Assembly: GCA_011800805.1 (NCBI GenBank)
Contig: MPNW01000009.1
Coordinates: 139,004-203,003 of the forward strand
Origin: Hirudo medicinalis
Taxonomy: Eukaryota > Annelida > Clitellata > Hirudinida > Hirudinidae
Length of the DNA stretch: 64,000 nt
Direction: 5' to 3'
Position 1 is the stretch's first letter, and each line of letters opens with the position of its first letter. Below the pieces are notes generated by a model. It worked only from the letters and a program-made list of their open reading frames with translations. It did not search any database and was not told where the DNA came from. A program made the translations under genes and the position numbers. Of this stretch, positions 27,072 through 38,600 are shown one piece after another.

Positions 27072-27763
27072 TATTACAACATTACTTGATATGTTTCCAG
27101 TTTATAATTATTCGTATATATTATTATAAATCATCGATGTCGATAATACTTGCATCTGATATGTCAGGTAAGAGAGAAGTGGAACATATTATTAGGATAA
27201 GTTTGTAAGGGCTCAAATTTTTTTAACATGAACTTTTTAATTTCGAGGATAATTTTGTTGTATTAGAACTAATTAATTATTTGATTGCATTATTCACATC
27301 ATCCTTAATAAATATCGCCTCACACTTCATTAGGAATTTAAATTTATCAATTAATTACAATTATCGCAACTGTTTTCGATGTTATAATTTAAAATTTCAT
27401 AATTAGAAGTAAAAGACAATTTAATGAAATAATAAGATGTTTCAAACAAAAATATGGTTTTTTTTCGTATCTGAGCCATTCTTTCAATGATTCGAAAATC
27501 TTTTTAAGTGTAAAGATTAAAAAATAATCTTAATTTAGATATACTTGACAAACTATGTGGAATCAATCACAAAAGGTGTAATTTTCTTAACTGCTGCCGT
27601 GACACTTGCTGGTTAATGTGTTCTAACTTTTAAATTTTAGAGAAATAACGAGCAACGTTATATATAAACCAATATTGCACTCTTTCGCTTGAGTAATGTT
27701 TATAGGCAAAGATCTCTCTGTTTGAAATATTTTATTTGCAATTATAATTAAAAATCAATAGTA

Positions 27764-28771
27764 CAGTCAAATCTCGTTACTATGCCACCTCGCTACTATG
27801 CCACTCTCGTTATTATACCACTTTAGCTCGATCCCGACAAAATTCAATACAAAGTAAATTTACTATGCCACCCCCTATTCTCGCTACTATGCCACTATTG
27901 TGTTACTGTTAAAAGGCACGAGTCGTGAAAAAGTCTGTATTTCTGCGCCAAGGCGCACGTTCAAGACAGTGTAGGGCGAAAGTGGAGCGGTGGATTCGCA
28001 ATCCCTTCTTGAGTGGCAACAACAGGTTCTCCGGCCTTTACTCTGACAGTTCTCCGCAGACGACGTCTTCAACCTGGACGAGACTGGACTCTTCTGGCAG
28101 CTGCTTCCGAACAAGACCATGGCTTTCAGGGGAGAGCAGTGTACAGGAGGAAAGGAAAGCAAGCAAAGGATCACTCTTCTGGTTGGGGCAAACATGAGCG
28201 GCAGCGAGAAGTTCCCTCTTCTGGTGATCGGCAATTCCAAGAGACCCCGTGCCTTCAAGAACAAGGAGATCCCGGTCGAGTACAAGGCGAACTCGAAGGC
28301 GTGGATGACGGCGGAGCTTTTCGAGGAGATGTTGCGTGCGTGGGACGGACGATTCGCCATCAGGGACGCAGAGTGCTGGTCTGGAGATCGAGCTGTCTGA
28401 CTTTCTCGAAGCCGACGAGCGCCTCGCGACTGGCGGGTTTTTCACTCTGGAGGAGATGATGTGCAGTGCGGAGCCGATGGAAATCGAAGATTTCTGTCGA
28501 GGAGGAAATCGTTCCGTTCGAGGAAGCCCAGCGCGCTTGGAGCACCGTCCGGAAGTTCATGCAACAGAGAAGCGGGAATCCCGGTGCGATGCAAGCGTGC
28601 GATCGGCAAGAGATGCACGAGATCTGCCGAAAGAAGATGCGCCAGCCGACGGATTCCTGAGAGCTTTGGACTGATGAGTAACTTGAGAAAATAAAGCCGT
28701 TTTTACAAACCCTCGTTACTATGCCACTCTTGCTCGGTCCCGACAGGTGGCATAGTAACGAGATTTGACTG
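27764..28771 (+). mobile_element. Internally deleted Tigger/pogo-type DNA transposon
   Basis: Both ends are preserved: CAGTCAAATCTCGTTACTAT opens the element and its exact inverse closes it, flanked by TA on each side (27762-27763, 28772-28773), as expected for Tc1/mariner-pogo insertions. The full element is only 1,008 bp. Subterminal copies of TCGYTACTATGCCAC occur at 27790, 27881 and 28713, with diverged ones at 27807 and 27861. The interior is much richer in GC than its surroundings and encodes pieces of a Tigger transposase. No host role is implied. Confidence 0.9.
27950..28676 (+). pseudogene. Broken Tigger-family DDE transposase
   Basis: A first piece, VERWIRNPFLSGNN (about 27979-28020), is in one frame. 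The catalytic-core start DDVFNLDETGLFWQLLPNKT (from about 28059, containing the first DDE aspartate in the NLDETG motif) is in another and runs through ITLLVGANMSGSEKFPLLVIG to WMTAELFEEML (about 28340). The N-terminal CENP-B-type helix-turn-helix and the remaining two catalytic acidic residues are absent. Downstream frames (to about 28676) look like the charged C-terminal tail. Frameshifts and the internal deletion make this non-functional. Confidence 0.85.
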
Positions 28772-28773
28772 TA

Positions 28774-30614
28774 ATTGCAATTTATTATAAAAGTTCAAAA
28801 AAATTATAAATTATTTTCAAAATGTACTACAAAATCCTTTAAACTTCAAAATCAAATCAAGTTAAATTAATGTGATTTAATCCAATTTTATTTATATTTC
28901 TGAATGAGTGTTTTGTTTCCATTAATTTTCGTGTAATTAAGGTAATTAAGCGATTAAGCGATTCGTGTTCTCTCGCCCATCTCTAATAAGTAAATAATAA
29001 ATAATTTAAAAAAATATTATCATAAACTACAGCACGATTATTCAACTACATTTTATGAAGGGCCAAACTTTTTTTAGAGCTGATTGCTAAAAATAAATTA
29101 TTAAATGATACCGGCGCGCGCATCATTTAAGGCTCCTCTGCATTTCATGTTGGCACGCCAACAGCTGGCCCGCGCGAAAAAGCCAGAGAAGGCCCTTTCT
29201 TGCTATCTGGGTATTGCCAGTCACTTAAGCATAAACTGCTTTTTATTTTATTTTATTACTTAATTTAACAGATATTATTCTTTTAACGAATTGAGTCTAG
29301 CTAAACTTGCTAAACTTGCTAACTACTAGTAAGTTTAGTGTCACTAAATAATTACAAACTACAAGTTTTTATGCTAAACACATGCCTTATTTAAGCACAA
29401 CCAACACTTAAAACTAAGTTGAATTACTTATTTTAAGTTACAAAAATATATAATTCATAAATAATAGAAGACAGTTAATGTATTATTATATATTGTTACT
29501 TATCACTTTTATTTGTAAATTAAACTGTGTTTCTGATATGCGGAAATGCCAAAACGCAAAGAAGCAAATGAGTGAAATTTCTAGAGCCTTCTCTAGCTAC
29601 TAGCTATCATTAGCTAGCCACCAATTTCTAGTTTTACTAGATCCTCCAGCGGGGGATGTTGGTGTAAAACTATTTTCTGGGAAATAAGGGTTCATCGGCT
29701 GGTCCTGGCTACTCCGACGAGTTGACTCGTATTGCAGTACAACCGGGAACGGCTTTGAAATTGAATAGACCCACTTACAAAGAAAGTTTAGGCCCCAGTT
29801 TGCATACATAAAGTATACCGCATGAAGAAGCCACCGAGAGCTTTCACGGCCGCTCTAGGGCGACACAAGAAGGCCAAAGAGAGTCGAAGGTTGTCGGCTT
29901 CCATGCGGTGCAGCAAGCGACTTAAAGAAGCCAGTGAGAGCTTTCATATTCGCTCCAGTCCAGGCAGTAATGATCGGCATAAAGCCAGAGAGAGCCTCGC
30001 ATAGCCGAAGATAGCGTTGGATCCGGAAGGTCACAACGGACAGGGACATACGGCTGATCACCGGATGAGGCCCGCCCCCGAACTCGCGAAATAATTGGAG
30101 ATTTGTGATTGAAGAATTGGATTCGAATATGCGAGGTCTAGAATTCATTTAGCATTTTCTAGGGGGCAAACCCTCACAAAACTTGCTTGAGATGACCTTT
30201 TTTTTATTATTTTATTTCTAGCCAAAAGTCAAGCAGAGAGTACAGCAGGATTCAGGGGCAACGGTTCCCCTCTCCCAAATGTCTCTGGTTTAATTCATTA
30301 ACTTCTGAGGGAAGAGTAGACCCTGCATTTGATCTCATGCTAACAATTTACTATTAACAAAGGAAATGTTTGAAGCTCTAAATTGGCAATTTCAATTCTA
30401 CCACTTAGTACTCAATTGTTACACTAAACAAACATCAAAGATTACTCACAAGGAGCATTTATTTTGAGAACCAGCAAAAATAGAACAAAACCATAAGTTT
30501 TCCATTCACAAATTCTACTTTATTACGAATACAAAAGTTTTTGCAGGCTCAAACATTAAAACACAGCTCAAATAAAAACGACATTTATAAGAAACAAAAT
30601 ATATACAACGCAAT
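28774..30614. other. Gene-free stretch with GC-rich unclassified insert
   Basis: 28774-29600 is AT-rich, with a short GC-rich patch at 29110-29210 and a CTAAACTTG direct repeat around 29305-29330. 29600-30150 is distinctly richer in GC, with a minus-strand frame (29855-30148) that I cannot assign to any family; CCANNGAGAGCTTTCA occurs twice exactly 100 bp apart (29831, 29931). It resembles a decayed transposon or retroelement but lacks a diagnostic motif. Confidence 0.4.
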
Positions 30615-32650
30615 TCAGTTGTTGAATGTTCCTTCCCACGCATCTTGCTTGCATTTCAAGTCAGCCTTCTTCTTTTCTGTAAAATTTTAAAAAGTGCAAT
30701 ATCAACCCATATGATGTATGTAACTTAAGACTTTTATGAGACTTACCTCTTGCTTTAGAGATCTTCAAATGCTCCTGAGCACGCTGCTCTTTTGAAATTT
30801 TAGGTTTGATTCCAAGAGCTGCTACCAAGAGATTTCTTGCAACATGGACACTCATTTCAGGACGAGGCTTTTGAGGCACGAGAAATTCTGGAAAATCAAG
30901 CCAATCATCATAAATTATTCAAAACTCAAAATAATGGAAGACAAAAAAAATGAGTGTGCAGGTACCTGTACATCGTTTGGCCTTCAATTTTGTCTGCCTT
31001 GAAGCATGAGAAATTGGTCTAATTTTAAAAGAGGGGTTGATGAATGTTCGCAACACATTGGAGGCTGAATTAAAAAAAATAATTAAAAACCGTAATAAAA
31101 ACGAACTAATGTAATAATAAAATAGTTAAAAGACTACCTGCAATGGCTCCGGCAAATATGGCAATGGCATGAGTATCGTCGACCCATTTAATATCAAATC
31201 CTTTTGACCTGGTATTTAAAAAATTATCTGCTGAATGTTGTGACAGAAATGATAACTAGAACATAAAGTCATAAAATAAGACTTACTGATGGTCTTTGAA
31301 GGCCATTAAAAGATCCTGAGTTGCAAACTCTTTAGGAAAGTCATAAATTTCAAGTAGGTGACCAAATTCTGGAGGAAAGAATATTTTTAATGGGAATTCA
31401 ACTCGAATACATGTTGACATAGTGACTCACCTTCATCGCTCATGTCAATCTCATGATTTGGGGAGAACTCAAGATAATCAATGACAGCTTTCTTCACAGC
31501 TACTTTACCCATTTTCTCTGATATCTGAAGATGAAAATGGAATAAAATTCCTGCCATTGTAAGTATAAAAGTGGTCTTATATAATGTTTTAACTAATGAC
31601 TAACCTCATTCATAATTTGTGGGTCAACAGCCTCTCCATCCTCAGTGAACTTGGAAAACCAAGATTCCTCTCCCTCATTATCATCAGAAGTGGCAGGAGA
31701 TTGATATTCACTAATTGGGGAAACTGAATTATTTGGAAATTGTTCTGATAGAGAAGATTGAGATGTGTCTTTAATCTTTGATGTATCAGGTCTGGAATTT
31801 TGCAATACTGGTATAGAATTTCCCTCATTTGAATTAAGGCATGAATCTTGCAAGGCATCTTTAATTATTTGACTGCTGCTGTTGTTGTTGTCAATATGAT
31901 GTGAATCTATTTCTGTAGATTCATTTTTAACTTTCTTGCTTTGGTTTGGTGATAAATGATCTGAATAATTTGAAGCTATATTAGCTAATGGGATGAACAA
32001 ATAAATCACATAAAAAAAAACTTATATTATATCATTGCATACTCACAATTTTCTTGATTTGAATTGTTTAGCCTTAGATGCTTAGGGACATAAAGTGCTT
32101 TGTCAGGTCTTTTAGTTCTAATTTTTTTTGATGTGCTTGAATTCCTACATTTAACAGTAAATTTAATAGCCCTTCTCAAATTAGGAAAATTACATCACTA
32201 ACGTTTCCTGATTCATTATTTTTGTTGCAATTACTGTTCTTCTCTCTTCCTCCTGACCAACAGAAAAACTAACAAGATCTTGGGACTCAGAAACCAATTG
32301 ATGAGTAAGATATCTGAAATGGCTCTTCAATGGTGGCAATAGTAGTATTCTGAAAAACAAAATATAGTATTACTATTGATAACAATTTGTTATCAAATAT
32401 CTGGCATCAATCAACAATCTGGCACAATGCTAGTTTTATAGTATTATTACTCAAATAATAGAATTTAATTGTACGTATAGTTAAGCTCTGGAATTTAAAA
32501 AAAATAACCAACATTTTGAATTTGCACTTTTTAACTAAATCACGAAAGATTGAAATTTCTTTCAACAATTTTCTAGAAAACTTTAAGTCTAATCCTTCCA
32601 AATATTTGTTATCCAAATAGAAAGCCAGGTTAGCCGATTTGATTGCGTAA
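30615..32650 (-). CDS. R3HCC1/R3HCC1L-like protein (R3H and coiled-coil domain)
   Basis: Exons read right to left. The first recognised exon encodes KLLKEISIFRDLVKKCKF (about 32515-32640). The R3H exon (about 32205-32350) encodes ILLLPPLKSHFRYLTHQLV with the R-x3-H signature, then SFSVGQEEERRTVI, close to vertebrate R3HCC1. An acidic Ser/Thr-rich linker follows (31605-31985). Next is the RRM-like block LEIYDFPKEF...GFDIKWVDDTHA (about 31140-31360), and finally the tail RPEMSVHVARNLLVAALGI (30830) ending DAWEGTFNN and TGA at 30615. R3H domains bind single-stranded nucleic acid; the biochemical role of this family is little known. No ATG lies in the first recognised exon before an upstream TAA, so either a 5' exon is missing from my model or initiation is non-AUG. 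It could be the orthologue of either vertebrate paralogue. Confidence 0.85.
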
Positions 32651-33019
32651 GTTTATAACAAAAAAATAGACGACGATAAATGGAAATACTTACTGTAAAC
32701 AAAAGATTGCAATTTGCTTGAAAGATGCAAAATAGCTTTGTTTAAAATATTACCTATATACAACTAAGCACAATTATTTGATTACGACGTAAATATCATA
32801 GCTACTAAATTTTTTATTAATTTTATTACTAAATTGTAAAATTTTATTGCACAAAATCGAGATGACAAAAATTTTTAATTAAAGTAGGGGTGTTGAATTT
32901 ACAGTAGTAAAGAAATATTAATTTAATCAAATTAAATCATTGTTTCAGGACTGCTTTATTACCTCTTTAAATAAAGACTTTTAAAAATTTATCAGATCAC
33001 ACTTCCACTTTGAATAAAA
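32651..33019. other. AT-rich spacer
   Basis: Nothing recognisable. It should contain the 5' end and promoter of the R3HCC1-like gene, but I found no convincing start exon. Confidence 0.4.
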
Positions 33020-33765
33020 ATAATAATAACAATAGTTCATTTATATGGCGCCGTATGCAGAGCGTTAGAGACGCCTTGGTTCTTCGTTTAACGCTATCTT
33101 GAACAGGTGGGTCTTCGACTGACGCTTGAAGAGTTCAAGTGTAGGTTGAGACCGAATGATGGGGGAAAAGTCGTTCCAGACGGCAGACGCGGTATAGGCG
33201 AAACCTCGATTGACGATGGATGATCTATGGACTGGTTGGTGTAGGTGAATTGCGCAGGATGAACGAAGGTGGTCGGGGATTTGGCGGCGGTGAATGAGAT
33301 GGTTGTATCGACAGAGAGCAACGGACGAATATATTTGATAGCCCAGATGTTCAAAACAGAACTTCCAGACCACTTCAATATTGGGGGTACCTTTCCCTGA
33401 ATAGGGAAGTTTTGAGGGCAGAATGGAAAATGGCTGGATCTGTATTGATAGTAGAAGGTGGAGTCTGCAGGCCAACATCTACAGACCTGCCATCCAGTGT
33501 CGCACACTGAGAAGAAGATTTGGTGAGGGAGCCCCTGGTTGCTGATATGAGCTTGTGCCTGCCAGGAATATGTGAAGTGCAGGTATGACGGTGCTTGACC
33601 TAGAAGAGACTTGAAAATGAGTGTCGAAATTTTGCAGTCTATTCTTTGGCAAATGCACAACCGGTGGAGATCATGAAGAAGAGTACTGTGGTCATGTTTT
33701 CTATTGTTGTGTAATGTAAATTGTCCAGAAATTACGTTGGTTTGAGAAGTAGTGAAATACAAAGC
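33020..33765 (-). mobile_element. 3' end of a CR1/L2-like non-LTR retrotransposon
   Basis: On the minus strand the fragment encodes LHDLHRLCICQRIDCKI and STLIFKSLLGQAPSYL (about 33610-33690), then in another frame RGFAYTASAVWNDFSPIIRS and a final FKRQSKTHLFKIAL (about 33085-33200). This is the usual C-terminal end of CR1/L2-type reverse-transcriptase proteins. The stop is followed by GGCGCCATATAAATG and a TTATT-rich tail at about 33010-33050. Frames change at least once and the catalytic reverse-transcriptase core is missing, so it is a dead 5'-truncated copy lying between POLR3K and the R3HCC1-like gene. Confidence 0.82.
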
Positions 33766-33917
33766 ACCCATCCAGACACGATATCAGTTTGATGTAATGA
33801 TTGGAGATTAATTAACATTTTCCACTGTTTATGAATACAGGGCAAAACCAATAACCAAAACAACTGTTTGAAAAATTGACCAATAAGAACTGTTAAATAA
33901 TTCTGCAACATCTTCAA

Positions 33918-34693
33918 CTAATCAGACTTCCAAGTACGAGAACATTCACAGCATCTATAAAAGATTGTTGCGGGCTCGTCTGCAGATCTCGTCTGCAGTT
34001 CTTGATAATACGCTTTAGGATGGTCACATGATGGACAGTTTACTGAAAAGTAGTTAACATTAATTAAAAGGAGTTAATAATGAAAGCAATACACACAAAG
34101 TTACTTGTAGTGGTCTGTGCATTTTTCCAGGCATCAGCCTCATGAAGAACTTCATCTGCTTCTTTTAGCTTTGTGTAGAAAGGGAATCTATACTGTAAGA
34201 AAAAAATAAAATCTTAGGAGTGATGCTAAATCTTTTACAAAGCCACAGCTAAAAAGCAGATAATTTGCTGCTTAAGCTTTTCTATGATTCTTTGAATTAT
34301 TAAACATTGGACCTTATACAGAAGTTTCAGGCTGTTAAGGTTACAAATGTCAATCTAAATTGCACAGTTATTTAAAAGCACTTCAACAATTTTTCCAAAT
34401 TTAAACAATTAACTAATTCTCCAGAATTCAATAAATTGGTAATGATGCAGTTAAATAAATTTCTAACACGGGTTTTTATTAGAAAATATTCTACGTTTAA
34501 CTTGCTCTGACTAAGCACCCAAATATAATAACATAACTATAAACAAATATGCAACACATTAATTTGCCAACAAAATACTTACTGCGCCTCTAATTTTGCA
34601 TTTGTATGGACAGACCACACACACAAATATATATCGTCCTTCATCTTCACCGATCTCTAGCAGATTATTACAAACCGGACAAAAGAGAAACAT
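33918..34693 (-). CDS. POLR3K: POLR3K (RPC10/Rpc11), RNA polymerase III subunit
   Basis: Three exons, 34583-34693, 34105-34192 and 33918-34042, join in phase to give 107 residues (human 108). The start MFLFCPVCNNLLEIGEDEGR is the conserved beginning; an in-frame upstream methionine at 34753 is unlikely because the family starts at MFLFCP. The N-terminal zinc ribbon uses CPVC and CVVC. The C-terminal TFIIS-like ribbon uses CPSC and CCEC and carries QTRSADEP, the acidic hairpin needed for RNA cleavage by Pol III. The last cysteine pair is two residues more compact than in human. The protein acts in the nucleus in Pol III termination and transcript cleavage. Confidence 0.97.
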
Positions 34694-35602
34694 ATTTAAC
34701 CAATGGAGATTAGGCGATAATACATTTAAGCGATTTAACAGCTTTACAAACAAAGTTCAGAATTACTTTGTAATAAAATATTAATAGCTCACTAGATTTA
34801 AAAACAATTTTTATTTTATAATAAATAAATAATGTATTTTGGGTGATCTTGTACTACTACACTAATTAAATAGGATTTTAAAATTGCTTAAGGTAGGGAT
34901 AATGTTTTGGTTCATAAATATTGGAAGCGTGGAAGTACTCGTACTCCGTTCTTCAGTTCCACAACAGAATTTAGAAATGTCCAAGCAGAAATAATAAACT
35001 CGACCAAATGTCTAATGTTGACCTCCTTGAAGTTTGTGCCTTAAAAGTAAAACGTGAGAACCACTTTTAACCTTTTTATCGTCACATATAACAAGATATT
35101 AAGATTTTTACTACATTTGACCAACTAAAAAAAAAATCGCATCATTTCAAATAATCATTGGATTAACATATTCGTTATTCAAAATTACCGAATGTAATTT
35201 TTGAGCCTTTACCCAAGAATTTCCTCAGTTATTTAAGTTTAAGGATTACGCCTTGAAAAGATTCTCTTGATAGTAAAGCAGTTGGCATATGATCGAATGA
35301 AGTAATTCATTTAGAGTCGTTCAGCGTTGCTAAAAATTCCACTCGAGCAAGTTAAAATTAGATAACTCAGAGGAAATTCTTGGAAAAAATACTATTTTAG
35401 CAAAATTTATTTTTATTTTACTTAACGCTTGAAGCTAACCTTGAGTCATGATTATTGATTATTAAAGCCAGACATAAATATAACAATGCTATGATTTATT
35501 AGAGCACTCGTAATCTGAAGAATCGACAAGATGGTCACAGTTTAAGATATCTGATCCATATTAAGCTTGAGTAAAAATAGTTCACAAAATTTGGTTTCAA
35601 AA
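34694..35602. other. Spacer between POLR3K and the FGD-like gene
   Basis: AT-rich sequence that should contain the POLR3K promoter and the 3' UTR of the FGD-like gene. A minus-strand AATAAA at about 35494-35499 is a plausible poly(A) signal for the latter. Nothing else is recognisable. Confidence 0.45.
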
Positions 35603-38600
35603 TTAAGACGCTGCAGAGTGATGAGGACATTTTTGTGAGAGGCATCCGTGCAAATCTTGTGGTAGTTCAGCTTCTGTGAGAGTCCTCAAGACTTTTATCC
35701 ATCTGTCAATAATACTGGACGTCAGTTATTTTAAACACATTTATCTTCAAAGGATCACTTGTTATAATTGTGACTTGATACAATTTTCATTCATTTTTAC
35801 AGTCTAAGCACACTGCCAGAGGAACCTTTTCTCAACCATTTATATAACGCTCCTCCTCAAGGGCACATGTGGCTATGCAAGCTGGGTTGCAAACACAACA
35901 CGTGAACGTGAACATACTAAAAGCATTACTATCAGCTGCAAGAAATCAATCTCTGATCTACTTTGAGCAATAAAAATATCAAATTAATAAATCACCTACT
36001 AAAAATAATTATATTTGTAACAAGTAACAATGAAATGTAAATAAGATCCTCACAGCTTGGTAGCACTTTCACTGTCAGTTGAAAAATAATTTTTTGTAGT
36101 CCACCCCTTATGAAAGATGATAAAGATTTTGGGTTCTTGGGGGAGATATTCCACTAGGAATCCTGGCAGTGGCAATGATGAGTGTGCCTTAACATCCTGC
36201 ATCAAATTGGAATTAACATTAAAATTCCTAAAATTCTAGATAAACTCAAGACATCATTCAGGAACCTTATCACAAAATAACATTATTGATGAATTTTGCA
36301 ACAATTAATGAAATAACATTATTTTTAAATTAATGCAACAAGGTAAATCTGAAAGTACCTTGTGAGCTTTAAAGGTGTACAGAACAAAATTATCATTGAT
36401 GGTAACATAAAGATCTTGCCAACTTTTTCTATCTTGGCTTATTTTGAGATAGCCACAGAGAACGTGATTATCAAATGCTTTCATCTGGCAAAATAACTGT
36501 GTAAATGTATAACTTTATCTCAAGATTAGTTTATATTTTCCAGCTACCTTTAAACTATGGTGATATTTTCGAGGTCTTTCTGGTGACAAAGGGTAAGGAT
36601 ATGTGCATCCTTGCAAGGTGATGTAACACTTGTTACAAACACGCTTGGATTTGTTGGCTGTAAATTCTAGCTGCATTTTGTTGAGCGAACATTTTGCACA
36701 AACGACCTATTTTAAATATAATTTTCAACAACATAATTATCTGAAAGAAATACCAGTCATCCAAGAAACTTGATAAGAAAATAAAAATTCAAATAAATTT
36801 TAGCATTTTTAGCATACTTCAAGTTATATAATAATTTCAGTCAATAAGTAATAATCTTATTACTCACTATTCCACATGCATGGCAATGTCTCTTTTTAAG
36901 GAAAAATGTGAAGTTGTTGGTGCAAATCATGCACATGCTCGTCTCCTGATTCTTGGTCCAAAGCGGGGCCCTCTTTCCAAGATCTTCGTTGCTGAGCTGG
37001 ATGGTAACCATCAGTTAACCATCAGCAGCAGAAACTACTAACTTTACATTACTTTAATACAGTTTTATTAGCTATTATGTTTGGCAAAGGCTTTCATAAG
37101 ATTTGATAAAAAGCACATAATTGAGTAACAATTCAAAAAGTGACCTGAGATGCAGCACTTGCTCTCCTGAACTTGGATGAAGTGATGCAACTATGAAGGG
37201 CCTGTAAGTCAAACAAGGAACTATGGAGATGTACTTTTCACAAACATTTCTTGCTATTGTTTATAATGCTGTTGAGTCTAAGAAGCCTCTCAATACAATC
37301 TTTTACAATAGCTCAACTAATCGATCGTGCTCCAAGAAGCTTTGTCATATACAAATATAAATGCATCATGAATATTATGGCATGATTTAATTAAACATGG
37401 ACTCACGTTTATCCATTCCTCCCTTAACTTCTGGTTGCTAACGATTAAGTATTTAGTGAATTTATTTTACATTTTTAAAACATATTGAAAATTAAATTTA
37501 AATTAAATTATTTTAGAATATTTCTAGATTAATGACTTGTCGATTTAACATACCATGCCAAAAGTTCTAAACATTTTTCTTTGCAAATGAGATGAAAGGA
37601 CTCAGGCGTCTGCATGCTGTGACTGTCTTCAACTAGCTGGATCACAGAAATATTCGATCTCTCACAAAACATACTTCAAAATCAGTAAATTGCTTTTAAT
37701 GCAACGGAGTTTAATCAAATCACATGATTGCAACATTTCCATTCTCCTTTTATTATTATTGTTTTATTAATTTTACTTTGTTATTTCCAGCCTAATTTTA
37801 TTTGCCTTGAATGCAATGTGGTCACATTCCTGTACAAATTTTTCTAATGCTTTCAGTAACATTGAAATGTTAAATACTGGTTTAATAAGTGCAATAGCTA
37901 ACTATGATGTCGTAAACGTCACGACAGCTCGAACAATAATTGAAAACAAACCTGAATGTCGGACGTGTCCAGCTTCATTTTAACCTTGTAATGGTGTTTC
38001 AGTTTAAGAACGCCCTGGCAAATGAGGAGCATGTCGTGAAACTGAAATACAAACAAATTTCATCCAGTTTCTGTTTTTAAGATCCACGTGCAATTAAAAT
38101 GCAATTAGTGGAGTAAAACAGAAGTACACGAAGAACAAGTGTGGAGGTTGAAAATAGAAAGTGAAAACAGGATGCAGTTGGAAAATGTAAAGCCATTAAA
38201 TTAATTGACTTTCAGTCATTTGAAATAATAGGTTTTAATTGAAGCCATCAACTGTTTGCTTTTGCTCGAGACAACAAATTAAATGGAACCATGGACTGGA
38301 GGTTCCACTCGATGATTTGGCTATCATTAATTAACTAATGAGAGTGCATTTTTCGATATTAACACCGAACCATGGTCAGTGACATGCTGCTCTTTGAACA
38401 AGTTAATTATTTCCCTGCTTTTGTTCTTGCACTGAGAATATAAATGCACAAGTCCATCAAAGACCAACTCAAAATTAACTTATTTTACAAATTGTCTTAT
38501 TAAGTGAGAATATAATTTGGAATAATTAAAGGCACCAGGAACAAATATCGGTCAGTCTTCGAGCCATCTTTTTGGGATATCCTCTTCAACATCCCCTCCT

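Noticed and set aside
28013..28674. Several overlapping long ORFs in both directions
   Set aside because: High-GC interior of the Tigger element; only the frame with DDVFNLDETGLFW and its neighbours match transposase.
34694..34753. Upstream in-frame methionine extending POLR3K by 20 residues
   Set aside because: The family begins at MFLFCP, and the extension is AT-rich with no conservation that I recognise.
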